64,000 nt of DNA, taken from NCBI RefSeq assembly GCF_001428825.1, contig NZ_LMIT01000009.1, positions 194,364-258,363 on the forward strand, given 5' to 3'. Positions 10,180 to 16,995 of this stretch are shown in pieces (position 1 is the stretch's first letter; every line of letters starts with the position of its first letter). This DNA comes from Nocardioides sp. Root240 (GTDB lineage: Bacteria > Actinomycetota > Actinomycetes > Propionibacteriales > Nocardioidaceae). Position numbers and translations under genes: made by a program. The notes beneath the pieces were generated by a model. The model searched no databases and was not told the DNA's origin. It saw nothing but the letters and a program-made list of their open reading frames with translations.

Positions 10180-11070
10180 ATGCTCGTCGTGCGGCACCGT
10201 TATGAATGCCCCCTGCGCTGGGCCGACGTCGACATGCTCGGTCACGTCAACAACGTCCGGTACGTCGACTACCTCCAGGAGGCGCGCAGCGCCCTGCTGC
10301 GGGCCTGCCTGAACGCGGCCGGTGTCGAGCGGCCCGAGGGCGGCTACGTCGTGGTGCGCCACCAGGTCACCTTCCTGGCGCCGCTGCTCTTCCGCAGCAC
10401 CGCGGTGTCGATCGAGTCGTGGGTGACCGAGATCCGCGCCGGAAGCTTCACGCTCGACCACGAGATCTTCCACGACACCGAGGACGGCGGGCGGGTGGTC
10501 TACGTCCGCGCCCGGACCGTGCTGGCGCCGTTCATGATCGAGACGGGTGCGCCGCGCCGGATCAGCGACGCCGAGCGCACGGCCCTGGCACCGTACGCCG
10601 AGCTGGGGGAGCGCTGCCGCCCGGTGCAGGTCGACGTCCCGCGCGACGACCCGGCCGCGCACTTCCCGGTGCACGTGCGCTTCTCCGACCTCGACATCTA
10701 CCGCCACGTCAACAACGTCATGTACTTCGAGTACTTCCAGGAGTCGCGGATCGCGGTCTTCGGCCGGTTGCGCGAGGCGCTGCGGGAGTTCCCGCGCATC
10801 AACGTCGTCGTCGCGCAGACCGACATGGAGTACGTCGCCCCGATCACCCTGCGCGCGACGCCGTACGACAGCTGGTCGGTCGTCACCCGCATGGGCAACA
10901 AGTCGATGGTCATCGACGCCGAGATCGTCGACGGCGAGCAGGTCCTGGCCCGCTCGCGCAACGTGCTGGTGTTCTTCGACGCGGCGACCCAGACGTCGGT
11001 CACGCCGCCTCCGGGCTATCGCGAGGCGATCATCGCGGCGCTCGGTGGATCGCTGGCGGAATCGGCCTGA
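10180..11070 (+). CDS. Acyl-CoA thioesterase with two hotdog domains
   Basis: A 296-residue protein made of two 4HBT-type hotdog units. The first carries WADVDMLGHVNNVRYVDYLQ (residues ~13-32), the second FSDLDIYRHVNNVMYFEYFQ (residues ~168-187). The Asp in each is the expected catalytic residue. It hydrolyses acyl-CoA thioesters; chain-length preference cannot be seen. ATG 10180 is chosen because homology begins immediately after it, and the in-frame region upstream is non-conserved basic sequence. Divergent from the thiolase. Confidence 0.82.
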   Translation: MLVVRHRYECPLRWADVDMLGHVNNVRYVDYLQEARSALLRACLNAAGVERPEGGYVVVRHQVTFLAPLLFRSTAVSIESWVTEIRAGSFTLDHEIFHDTEDGGRVVYVRARTVLAPFMIETGAPRRISDAERTALAPYAELGERCRPVQVDVPRDDPAAHFPVHVRFSDLDIYRHVNNVMYFEYFQESRIAVFGRLREALREFPRINVVVAQTDMEYVAPITLRATPYDSWSVVTRMGNKSMVIDAEIVDGEQVLARSRNVLVFFDAATQTSVTPPPGYREAIIAALGGSLAESA

Positions 11071-11094
11071 CCCCGGACCGAATCCTGGACCGAG

Positions 11095-11868
11095 TCACAG
11101 TCCGGTGAAGTCGGGGGCGCGGCCCTCGGCGAAGGCGCTGAGCGCCTCCAGGTTGGCGGGCCCGCCCATCAGCTCGGCGAAGGCAGCGTTCTCGCGGTCG
11201 CGCGCCTCGCGGATCGCGGTGCGGTGCGGCTCGGTCATGGTCCGCTTCACCGCCACCAGCGACGAGATCGGGCGCTGCGCCAGCAGGGTGGCGTGCTCGC
11301 GTGCGGTGGCGAGCAGCTCCTCGGGCGCGCACACCCGCCAGACCAGGCCCATCTCCCGGGCCTGCTCGGCCGAGATCCACTCGGCCGACAGCAGCGCCCA
11401 CGCGGCGTTCTGCCGGCCCACCAACGCCGGGAAGAGGTACGACGACGCCGCCTCGGGTGCGACGCCGAGCGACGTGAACGGGCACTTCAGCTTCGCCGCT
11501 GTCGACATGAACCCCAGGTCGGCGAAGCCGAGGATCGTGGCGCCGATGCCCAGCCCCAGCCCGTTGACCGCGACGACGAGCGGCTTGGGGAAGTCGACCA
11601 GTGCGTCGATCAGGCCGATGAAGCCGTGCTTGCCCCGCTCGAAGCTCGGGTCGGTGGCCATCCGGTGCATCTCGAGCAGGTCGGTCCCGGCGCTGAACGC
11701 GCGCCCCGAGCCGGTCAGCAGCACGACGGCGACCGACGGGTCGGCGGCGGCGTCGAGGAGGGCGTCCGCGGTGGCGTCGTACAGGGCCTCGTTGAAGGCG
11801 TTGAGGGCGTCGGGACGGTCCAGGACCAGGGTGCGGACCCGGGCCTCGTCGGACACGGTGAGGGTCAT
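11095..11868 (-). CDS. Enoyl-CoA hydratase/isomerase family protein
   Basis: A 257-residue crotonase-fold enzyme acting on the CoA thioester double bond. The oxyanion-hole elements are GRAFSAGTDLLE near residue 58 and VNGLGLGIGATI near 105. The catalytic region reads FTSLGVAPEAASS, which keeps the second glutamate position (PEA) but not the classical hydratase Glu pair, so isomerase or another crotonase activity is possible. A perfect inverted repeat matching the KstR box overlaps its -10 element. The start is ATG with a leaderless promoter. Confidence 0.87.
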   Translation of the reverse strand: MTLTVSDEARVRTLVLDRPDALNAFNEALYDATADALLDAAADPSVAVVLLTGSGRAFSAGTDLLEMHRMATDPSFERGKHGFIGLIDALVDFPKPLVVAVNGLGLGIGATILGFADLGFMSTAAKLKCPFTSLGVAPEAASSYLFPALVGRQNAAWALLSAEWISAEQAREMGLVWRVCAPEELLATAREHATLLAQRPISSLVAVKRTMTEPHRTAIREARDRENAAFAELMGGPANLEALSAFAEGRAPDFTGL

Positions 11869-11874
11869 GCACCC

Positions 11875-11880
11875 AGAGTA
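11875..11880 (-). promoter_or_regulatory. Leaderless -10 box of the enoyl-CoA hydratase gene
   Basis: TACTCT on the minus strand, six bases before ATG 11868. It overlaps the inverted repeat at 11878-11893. Confidence 0.55.
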
Positions 11881-11893
11881 GAACGTGTTCTAC
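11878..11893. promoter_or_regulatory. KstR-like palindromic operator
   Basis: GTAGAAC-GT-GTTCTAC is a perfect 7-bp inverted repeat. Bases 11879-11892 match TNNAACNNGTTNNA exactly. Because it covers the -10 box, a bound repressor would block the hydratase promoter directly. Confidence 0.65.
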
Positions 11894-11899
11894 AAATGG

Positions 11900-12463
11900 T
11901 CACTCGGTCGCGCCGACGGGACCCGCCGCAGCCGGCTCGGCGAGCTTCGACCGCAGCCGGCGCAGGGCACGGTGCCGGGCCACCCGGACCGCGACCGCCG
12001 TCATGCCGAGCACCTGCGCGGTCGCCTGGACGTCGAGGTCGAGCACCTCGAGGCAGGCGATCACGTCGCGCTCGCGCGGTGGCAGCACGGCCAGGGCCTG
12101 CTGGACCCACTCGTCCGCGATCAGCTCCCACTCCGGGCCGGGGACCGAGCGGGGGAGCTCGGCGCCGAGCAGGTCGTCGCCCTTGGCGCGGGTGGTCGAG
12201 CGCCGCCAGGCGTTGGCGCCGTGGTTGCGGGCGATGCCGAAGATCCACCCGCCGAAATCGGCCGTGTCGCCGTGGAAGTCGGCGATCCGCTCGGCCGCGA
12301 CCAGCCAGGCCGCGGCGGCCAGGTCCTCGGGGGACTCGGTGCCGGCGGGCGCCCGCGCCTCGAGCCAGAGCACGAGTCGGCCGGCGTGGGCGCGGTACAG
12401 CTCGCGCCACGCCTGTGGCTCACCGCGCTTGGCGGCGGCGACCCGATCGTCGTCGTCGCGCAC
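11900..12463 (-). CDS. ECF-type RNA polymerase sigma factor, copy 2
   Basis: A 187-residue sigma-70 family protein with region 2 (DDFGGW-like core around DFGGWIFGIARNHGANAWRR) and region 4 (LPPRERDVIACLEVLDLDV, then AQVLGMTAVAVRVARHRALR as the helix-turn-helix). It begins at GTG (RDDDDRVAAAKRGEPQAWRE) and is clearly a tandem paralogue of the sigma factor at 13376-13915 (TTDDDVVAAAKRGDPDAWRE). It lies 113 bases downstream of a membrane protein that is itself duplicated. It would direct polymerase to a small regulon; no target is visible beyond the shared promoter motif described nearby. Confidence 0.88.
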   Translation of the reverse strand: MRDDDDRVAAAKRGEPQAWRELYRAHAGRLVLWLEARAPAGTESPEDLAAAAWLVAAERIADFHGDTADFGGWIFGIARNHGANAWRRSTTRAKGDDLLGAELPRSVPGPEWELIADEWVQQALAVLPPRERDVIACLEVLDLDVQATAQVLGMTAVAVRVARHRALRRLRSKLAEPAAAGPVGATE

Positions 12464-12576
12464 TGACGTCTTCCACCCCTACTCGCCTGCCGACGGCGCC
12501 CTGCGTCTGTGCGGACCTCCGGCGACCATTGTCACCTCAGAACGGTCCGAAAGGGGTGAGATCCGGACGGATTTCT

Positions 12577-13281
12577 TTACCTTCTGTGTCCGCGACCCTG
12601 GCCACGGTCGCCGGCGGAGCCGCTGCCCTGGCCGTGGCCGCTGTTGCCACGGTCGTCGGTCGAGGGCAGGAGCGCGGCGGAGCCGTTGCGGTCGCCCGAC
12701 GGGTCGACCTTGGCCTCCGGGCCCTCGCCCTCGGGACCACCCTGCTGGCTGTCGTCGTCGGGGCCGGGGCGCCGCTGGTCGTTGCCGGGCGCGTCGTCGT
12801 CGCGGGTGCCGCCCTGGTCGTCGTCGTGGCCGAGCTTGTGACCCTTGTCGTCGCCCTTGTGCTTGCCCGGGCGGTCGTCCTGCCGTCCGTGGCGCGGGGC
12901 GTCGCCCGCACGGTCGGAACGGGAAGTGGACTTGCCCGGCAGCCCCGGGGACAGGGGGCTGCCGGGCGAGGTGGAAACGTCGGGTTGTGGGGTTCCGACG
13001 TTTCCGGGGCTCGGCGGTCCGGAGGGCTCCACCTGGGTCGGGCTGTCGGTGGGGGACAGTGGGGTGTCCCTCCCGATCGGAGCGCCCGCCGCCCAGGTCG
13101 CCGTCGCGATCACGCCTACGGAGGCGGTCGCGACGATCATGCGGAGTCCAGCCGACCGAGCCGTCGAGGGGGCGGCCGCACGCGAGCTCGCACCGAGCTC
13201 GGTGAGGACGCCGAGGAACACCGGATCGGGCTCGAGCGTCGGCGCGGCGACGCGGAGCCGTTCGGTCCGGTGGTTCGACAT
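12577..13281 (-). CDS. Single-pass membrane protein of ECF cassette, copy 2
   Basis: A 234-residue protein of unknown family. Residues ~1-45 are cytoplasmic and hydrophilic (motif TLEPDPVFLGVLTELG). One membrane helix follows (around RMIVATASVGVIATATWAAG). The extracellular ~160 residues are low-complexity: Pro/Ser/Thr-rich, then Asp/Gly/His/Lys-rich (for example KHKGDDKGHKLGHDDDQGG). The N-terminus and helix are paralogous to 13912-14568. Placement before an ECF sigma gene suggests an anti-sigma or sensor role, but no zinc anti-sigma signature is present. ATG 13281 is chosen because conserved sequence starts there. Confidence 0.6.
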   Translation of the reverse strand: MSNHRTERLRVAAPTLEPDPVFLGVLTELGASSRAAAPSTARSAGLRMIVATASVGVIATATWAAGAPIGRDTPLSPTDSPTQVEPSGPPSPGNVGTPQPDVSTSPGSPLSPGLPGKSTSRSDRAGDAPRHGRQDDRPGKHKGDDKGHKLGHDDDQGGTRDDDAPGNDQRRPGPDDDSQQGGPEGEGPEAKVDPSGDRNGSAALLPSTDDRGNSGHGQGSGSAGDRGQGRGHRR

Positions 13282-13349
13282 GTCTCGTCTCTGTCTGATC
13301 GGTGGTGCTGACGTCAGTCCCCACCCCAGAAGGGGACTGCCTTCACGGG

Positions 13350-13380
13350 GTACATGTAGCCAGCGGACCGGGGTGTTACA
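13350..13380 (-). promoter_or_regulatory. Candidate ECF promoter motif, cassette copy 2
   Basis: On the minus strand TGTAAC, 21 bases, then GTAC, about 70 bases before the ATG of the membrane protein. The same elements with the same 21-base gap occur upstream of copy 1. ACA precedes GTAC by one base in both. TGTAAC overlaps the stop codon of the upstream sigma gene. Confidence 0.45.
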
Positions 13381-13915
13381 TCCGCTCGGAAATCTTTTCG
13401 CGCTCCATTTCCTGGCGCAGTCGCTTGAGCGCCCGGTGGTGCGCCACGCGCACGGCGACCGCGCTGATCCCCAGTGCGGACGCGGTCGTCGGCACGTCCA
13501 TGTCCAGCACCTCACGGCAGGTGACGACGTCCCGCTCGCGCTCGGGAAGGGTGCGGAGCAGGCGCCGGGCCCAGTCGTCGGCGCCGGTCTCGTGCTCGGG
13601 GCCGGGCGCGGTGCGCTCGTCGTCGCCGAGCGAGATGCGGTCGCGTCGTGCGGCTCGGCGCTGCGCGTTCGACGACAGGTTGCGTGCGATGCCGAACAGC
13701 CAGCCGGCGAACTCGTCGCTCGTCCCGGTGAACCCGGCGACCTTCTCGGCGGCCACCAGCCAGGCGCCGGACGCGATGTCCTCGGGGCCCTCGTCGCCAC
13801 AGGGGCGACCGCGCAGCCAGACGACAAGCCGGGAGGCGTGGGCCCGGTAGAGCTCACGCCATGCATCGGGGTCGCCCCGCTTGGCCGCGGCGACGACGTC
13901 ATCGTCCGTCGTCAC
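13376..13915 (-). CDS. ECF-type RNA polymerase sigma factor, copy 1
   Basis: A 179-residue sigma factor with region 2 (EFAGWLFGIARNLSSNAQRR) and region 4 (LPERERDVVTCREVLDMDV, then ASALGISAVAVRVAHHRALK). Its GTG start overlaps the stop of the membrane protein gene upstream (GTGA), so the two are translationally coupled. It is a close paralogue of 11900-12463. No C-terminal extension and no fused anti-sigma domain are present. Confidence 0.88.
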   Translation of the reverse strand: MTTDDDVVAAAKRGDPDAWRELYRAHASRLVVWLRGRPCGDEGPEDIASGAWLVAAEKVAGFTGTSDEFAGWLFGIARNLSSNAQRRAARRDRISLGDDERTAPGPEHETGADDWARRLLRTLPERERDVVTCREVLDMDVPTTASALGISAVAVRVAHHRALKRLRQEMEREKISERM

Positions 13916-14568
13916 TGCGCCTGGGCCACCAACGCTTCCTGCGGCCGGGGGGAGCGGCGGGTGCCGCTGTCGCTGTCGGTAGCAGAGGGCGCACGAGGTG
14001 TGCCGAGGCTGGGCACGGCCGGCACGCTCGGGCTCAGAACGTGACCGAGTCCCGACGGTTCGGGAACCGTCGGGACGTCGGGAAGATTCGGCAGTGTCGG
14101 GAGCTCCGGCAGCTCCACCTGTCCGGGTGGATCGCCTCGCGGCGGCACCGACGAGGGAGCGCCGGACGGGGCGTGCGAGCCGGAGGTCGGGCCGGCCGGC
14201 GAGGGCGGCCCGTCGGTCCCGTCACCCGCCGAGCCCGACGGATCGGGCTCGCCGGGTGACGCCGGGGCGTCCGAAGATGGGGTTCGGACCTCCCCGGGTT
14301 GTGGGTCGGTCGGCTGTTGCGTCACGCGCTCCTCCGGGCGGAACGGGGACTCCGTTCCGGGCAGGGCGCCCGCTGCCCACGAGGTCGCTCCGACGGCGAT
14401 CGCACCCCCCAGCACAATCGCAAGCCGTGCACCAGCCGACCGACCCGGTCGCGTGGCCGGCGCGGTCGAGCCGGAGCTCAGCTGCGTCAGCTGCGCGAGC
14501 AGCACCGGATCCGGATCAGCGGGGCGCACCTCGGCACGCAGCGTCTCGATCCAGTCCGGACGGGTCAT
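13912..14568 (-). CDS. Single-pass membrane protein of ECF cassette, copy 1
   Basis: A 218-residue protein without a recognisable family. Order: cytoplasmic N-terminus (residues ~1-45, motif PADPDPVLLAQLTQLSSG), one membrane helix (around LAIVLGGAIAVGATSWAAG), then a long Pro/Ser/Gly-rich outside region. That region includes a Leu-Pro repeat, VELPELPTLPNLPDVPTVPE. The N-terminus and helix align with 12577-13281, but the outer tails differ completely in composition. Coupling to an ECF sigma gene makes a signal-sensing or anti-sigma role the leading guess. Confidence 0.6.
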   Translation of the reverse strand: MTRPDWIETLRAEVRPADPDPVLLAQLTQLSSGSTAPATRPGRSAGARLAIVLGGAIAVGATSWAAGALPGTESPFRPEERVTQQPTDPQPGEVRTPSSDAPASPGEPDPSGSAGDGTDGPPSPAGPTSGSHAPSGAPSSVPPRGDPPGQVELPELPTLPNLPDVPTVPEPSGLGHVLSPSVPAVPSLGTPRAPSATDSDSGTRRSPRPQEALVAQAQ

Positions 14569-14637
14569 CAGTTCTCTCTCGAGTTCGATCCGTCGTGACC
14601 GGGCCCGGGCACGACGGGGAGGGTGTCCCCTCGTGCT

Positions 14638-14668
14638 GTACCTGTCACGGGGTCGGCGTGCCGTTACA
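14638..14668 (-). promoter_or_regulatory. Candidate ECF promoter motif, cassette copy 1
   Basis: TGTAAC (minus strand, 14663-14668), 21 bases, then GTAC, about 73 bases before ATG 14568. It has the same elements, spacing and distance to the start as the copy at 13350-13380. Confidence 0.45.
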
Positions 14669-14685
14669 TCGTGGCCGAAAAAACT

Positions 14686-15081
14686 TCAGCCCGGGGTGTT
14701 GATCATGAAGTTCGCGGCGTGCGTGACGTACGCCCAGAACTGCGCGTCCTGCTCGGGAGTGAGCTCCACGCTGTCCAGCCCGGCCCGGAAGTGGCCGAGC
14801 CAGCGGTCCCGCGCGTCGGTGTCGACCGAGAAGGGCGCGTGTCGCATCCGCAACCGCGGGTGGCCGCGCTGCTCGGAGTACGTCGTCGGGCCGCCCCAGT
14901 ACTGGACGAGGAACAGCAGGAAGCGCTCCTCGGCCGGGCCGAGGTCCTCCTCGGGATACATCGGCCGCAGCACCTCGTCCTGCGCGACGCCCTCGTAGAA
15001 CCTCGCCACGATGCGCCGGAAGGTCTCCAGGCCGCCGATCTCCTCGAAGAAGGTGGTCTCGTCGCCCGTCGGGGTGGTCAC
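14686..15081 (-). CDS. glbO: Group II truncated hemoglobin (trHbO-like)
   Basis: A 131-residue 2-on-2 globin. Visible heme-pocket features are RFYEGVA (B10 Tyr29), the MYPEEDLGPAEERF region, YWGGPTTYSEQRGHPRLR, the proximal histidine in RHAPF (about residue 81) and RWLGHF with the G8 Trp (about 94). Group II globins handle oxygen, NO or peroxide. The GTG at 15081 is chosen because GAGGG precedes it and an earlier start would run into the MscS gene. It follows the MscS gene closely on the same strand. Confidence 0.87.
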   Translation of the reverse strand: MTTPTGDETTFFEEIGGLETFRRIVARFYEGVAQDEVLRPMYPEEDLGPAEERFLLFLVQYWGGPTTYSEQRGHPRLRMRHAPFSVDTDARDRWLGHFRAGLDSVELTPEQDAQFWAYVTHAANFMINTPG

Positions 15082-15088
15082 GCAGCCA

Positions 15089-16087
15089 TCATCCCTCGTC
15101 GCCCGTGGCGGCCGGCGGGGGAGGGGCGTCATGGGCCCGCTTGTCCTCGCGGTGCCACACGACCCGCTGCTGGAACGGGATCTCGATGCCCTCGTGGTCG
15201 AAGCGGGCCTTGATCCGCTGGCGCAGCGCCCGGGCGACCGCCCACTGCTCCAGCGGGGCGGTCTTCACCATCACCCGGATCGTCACCGAGTCGGGCGCGA
15301 GCATCTCCACGCCGGTGACCTCGGGCTCCTCGATGATCAGGCCGTTGAACTCCTCGTCCTCCCACAGGTCGTGGGCGACCTCGCGCAGGACCCGCTGCAC
15401 GCGGGCCAGGTCCTCGCCGTACCCGACACCGACGTCGACCACCGCGCGCGACCAGTTCTGGCTCTTGTTGCCGACCCGGACGATCTCGCCGTTGGGGACG
15501 TACCAGACGGTGCCGTTGATGTCGCGCAGCCGCGTCATCCGCAGCGTGACGGCCTCGACGGTGCCGTTGGCCTCTCCGACGTCGACCACGTCGCCCACGC
15601 CGTACTGGTCCTCGATGAAGACGAAGATGCCGGCGAGGAAGTCCTTGACCAGCGACTGGGCGCCGAAGCCGAGCGCGATGCCGATGATGCCGGCGCTGGC
15701 GATGATCGGGGCGATGTCGACGCCGATCTCGCTGAGCACCATCGTGCCGATGACGGCGAAGAGGACGAACGTGATGATGCTCTTGAGCAGCCCGGCCATG
15801 GTGGCCGCCCGCTGCTTGCGGCGCGCGGCCACGGCGGACTCGACCCGCTCGGGCAGCACGCCGTGCTCGGCGCGGTGGGCGATCCGGTCGACGACGCGGT
15901 GCAGCAGCCAGCGGGCCACGAGGCCGAGCAGGACCAGGCCGATGACGGCCAGCGGCTTGCCGATCAGCACGTCGGACCACTCCGCGAGCCGGCGGTTGCC
16001 GCTGACGTCCCAGGTCAGCTCGCACACCTGCTCGCCGTCGGCGCAGGGGCTGACCGCGTCGCTTGCTGTGAGGAGGAGCGAAAGCAT
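15089..16087 (-). CDS. MscS family mechanosensitive ion channel
   Basis: A 332-residue membrane protein. Hydrophobic segments occur near residues 45-65 and 95-120, then the pore-lining helix (IIASAGIIGIALGFGAQSLV), which has the Gly/Ala packing pattern of MscS TM3. The beta domain follows (QYGVGDVVDVGEANGTVEAV and GTVWYVPNGEIVRVGNKSQN), then the C-terminal alpha/beta cage. It releases solutes on osmotic downshock. The globin gene lies seven bases downstream of its stop on the same strand. The start ATG 16087 places an exported-looking N-terminus ahead of TM1; a later start is possible. Confidence 0.87.
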   Translation of the reverse strand: MLSLLLTASDAVSPCADGEQVCELTWDVSGNRRLAEWSDVLIGKPLAVIGLVLLGLVARWLLHRVVDRIAHRAEHGVLPERVESAVAARRKQRAATMAGLLKSIITFVLFAVIGTMVLSEIGVDIAPIIASAGIIGIALGFGAQSLVKDFLAGIFVFIEDQYGVGDVVDVGEANGTVEAVTLRMTRLRDINGTVWYVPNGEIVRVGNKSQNWSRAVVDVGVGYGEDLARVQRVLREVAHDLWEDEEFNGLIIEEPEVTGVEMLAPDSVTIRVMVKTAPLEQWAVARALRQRIKARFDHEGIEIPFQQRVVWHREDKRAHDAPPPPAATGDEG

Positions 16088-16157
16088 CCGGACAGTCTCC
16101 CAAACCGCCGGTGACCGGTTCGCGGCCACCTCCTGCCCCCGGACGGCCCGGTGCGGA

Positions 16158-16163
16158 TATCCT
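16158..16163 (+). promoter_or_regulatory. Leaderless -10 box of the small membrane protein gene
   Basis: TATCCT, six bases, then GTG 16170. Confidence 0.55.
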
Positions 16164-16169
16164 CCTCCC

Positions 16170-16538
16170 GTGACCAGCACTGTTGTTCGACGTCTCCTCA
16201 CCCTGTGCTCCCTCCTCGGGGTGAGCGCGCTGCTCGTCGTGGCCGGCGCAGGTGCGGCCTCCGCCGACACCCCCGAGCCCCGTCCGGGCAGCTGGGAGCC
16301 GAAGCCGGACGTCGACGTGCTGCACGCGTTCCTCGTCCTGGGCGGCATCCCGCTGCTGGTGTTCGTGGTCATCACGCTGCTCTACGTCGCCCCGGCGCTC
16401 GCGCGCGGTGCCGACCTGAGCCCCAACGCCCTCGAGCCCGAGAACCAGTGGCTCGGCGGCCCGCGCAAGGCCGCCGGCGAGCTGGCCGCGCCGGACTCCG
16501 AGGACTCCAGGGCCGGCGGCGCCGGCGGCAGCTGGTAG
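16170..16538 (+). CDS. Small exported membrane protein of unknown function
   Basis: A 122-residue protein. A signal-peptide-like start (RRLLTLCSLLGVSALLVVAG, then Ala-rich AASADT) is followed by a short outside segment, a membrane helix (around AFLVLGGIPLLVFVVITLLY) and an acidic cytoplasmic tail ending SRAGGAGGSW. No family recognised. It is nine bases ahead of the DUF5130 gene and probably forms an operon with it. The GTG start is fixed by the leaderless promoter. Confidence 0.7.
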   Translation: MTSTVVRRLLTLCSLLGVSALLVVAGAGAASADTPEPRPGSWEPKPDVDVLHAFLVLGGIPLLVFVVITLLYVAPALARGADLSPNALEPENQWLGGPRKAAGELAAPDSEDSRAGGAGGSW

Positions 16539-16547
16539 TCCGCGACC

Positions 16548-16907
16548 ATGAGCACCACTGCCCTCAACGCGACCGAGCGCGCCGCGCTCGACGTCACCAT
16601 CCGCAACGCCGAGCAGGCCTGCCGTGCGGAGATCTCGGTCTTCGTCGGCGCCGCCTCCGGCGAGCCGCGGGAGTTCGCGACCAGCCTCCACAACACGCTG
16701 GTCCTGCCCGCGCGCAGCGTGCTGGTGATGGTCGACCCCGACCGGCGCCTCGTCGAGATCGTCACCGGCGGTCACGTCCGTGAGCGGCTCACCGACGACG
16801 AGTCGGCGCAGGCCGTCGCCGCAATGACCGAGCGCTTCGCCAAGGGCGACCTCGCCGGCGGCCTCAGCCGCGGCATCGAGCTGCTCGGGGAGCTCGCCCG
16901 CGACTGA
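16548..16907 (+). CDS. DUF5130 (TPM-fold-like) protein
   Basis: A 119-residue soluble protein. The pattern AALDVTIRNAEQACRAEISV, then LPARSVLVMVDPDRRLVEIV and RFAKGDLAGGLSRGIELL, resembles the actinobacterial DUF5130 family. That family is related to the TPM fold of membrane-associated phosphatase-like proteins. No catalytic residues can be assigned. It is paired with the upstream small membrane protein. Confidence 0.65.
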   Translation: MSTTALNATERAALDVTIRNAEQACRAEISVFVGAASGEPREFATSLHNTLVLPARSVLVMVDPDRRLVEIVTGGHVRERLTDDESAQAVAAMTERFAKGDLAGGLSRGIELLGELARD

Positions 16908-16935
16908 GCGCTGCGCGCACCACCTGGACCACGCG

Positions 16936-16969
16936 AACGGCCCGGCACCCCGAGGGGTGCCGGGCCGTT
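16936..16969. terminator. Bidirectional terminator between DUF5130 and pepN genes
   Basis: A 16-bp perfect stem AACGGCCCGGCACCCC/GGGGTGCCGGGCCGTT with a two-base GA centre lies between two convergent genes. Confidence 0.75.
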
Positions 16970-16995
16970 GCGGTCCCCGGAGGAGTACCTCAGGA

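Noticed and set aside
12577..13902. A single 441-codon minus-strand gene covering the ECF membrane protein and part of the upstream sigma gene
   Set aside because: The first ~200 codons would overlap the well-supported sigma factor in another frame. Conserved membrane protein sequence starts at ATG 13281.
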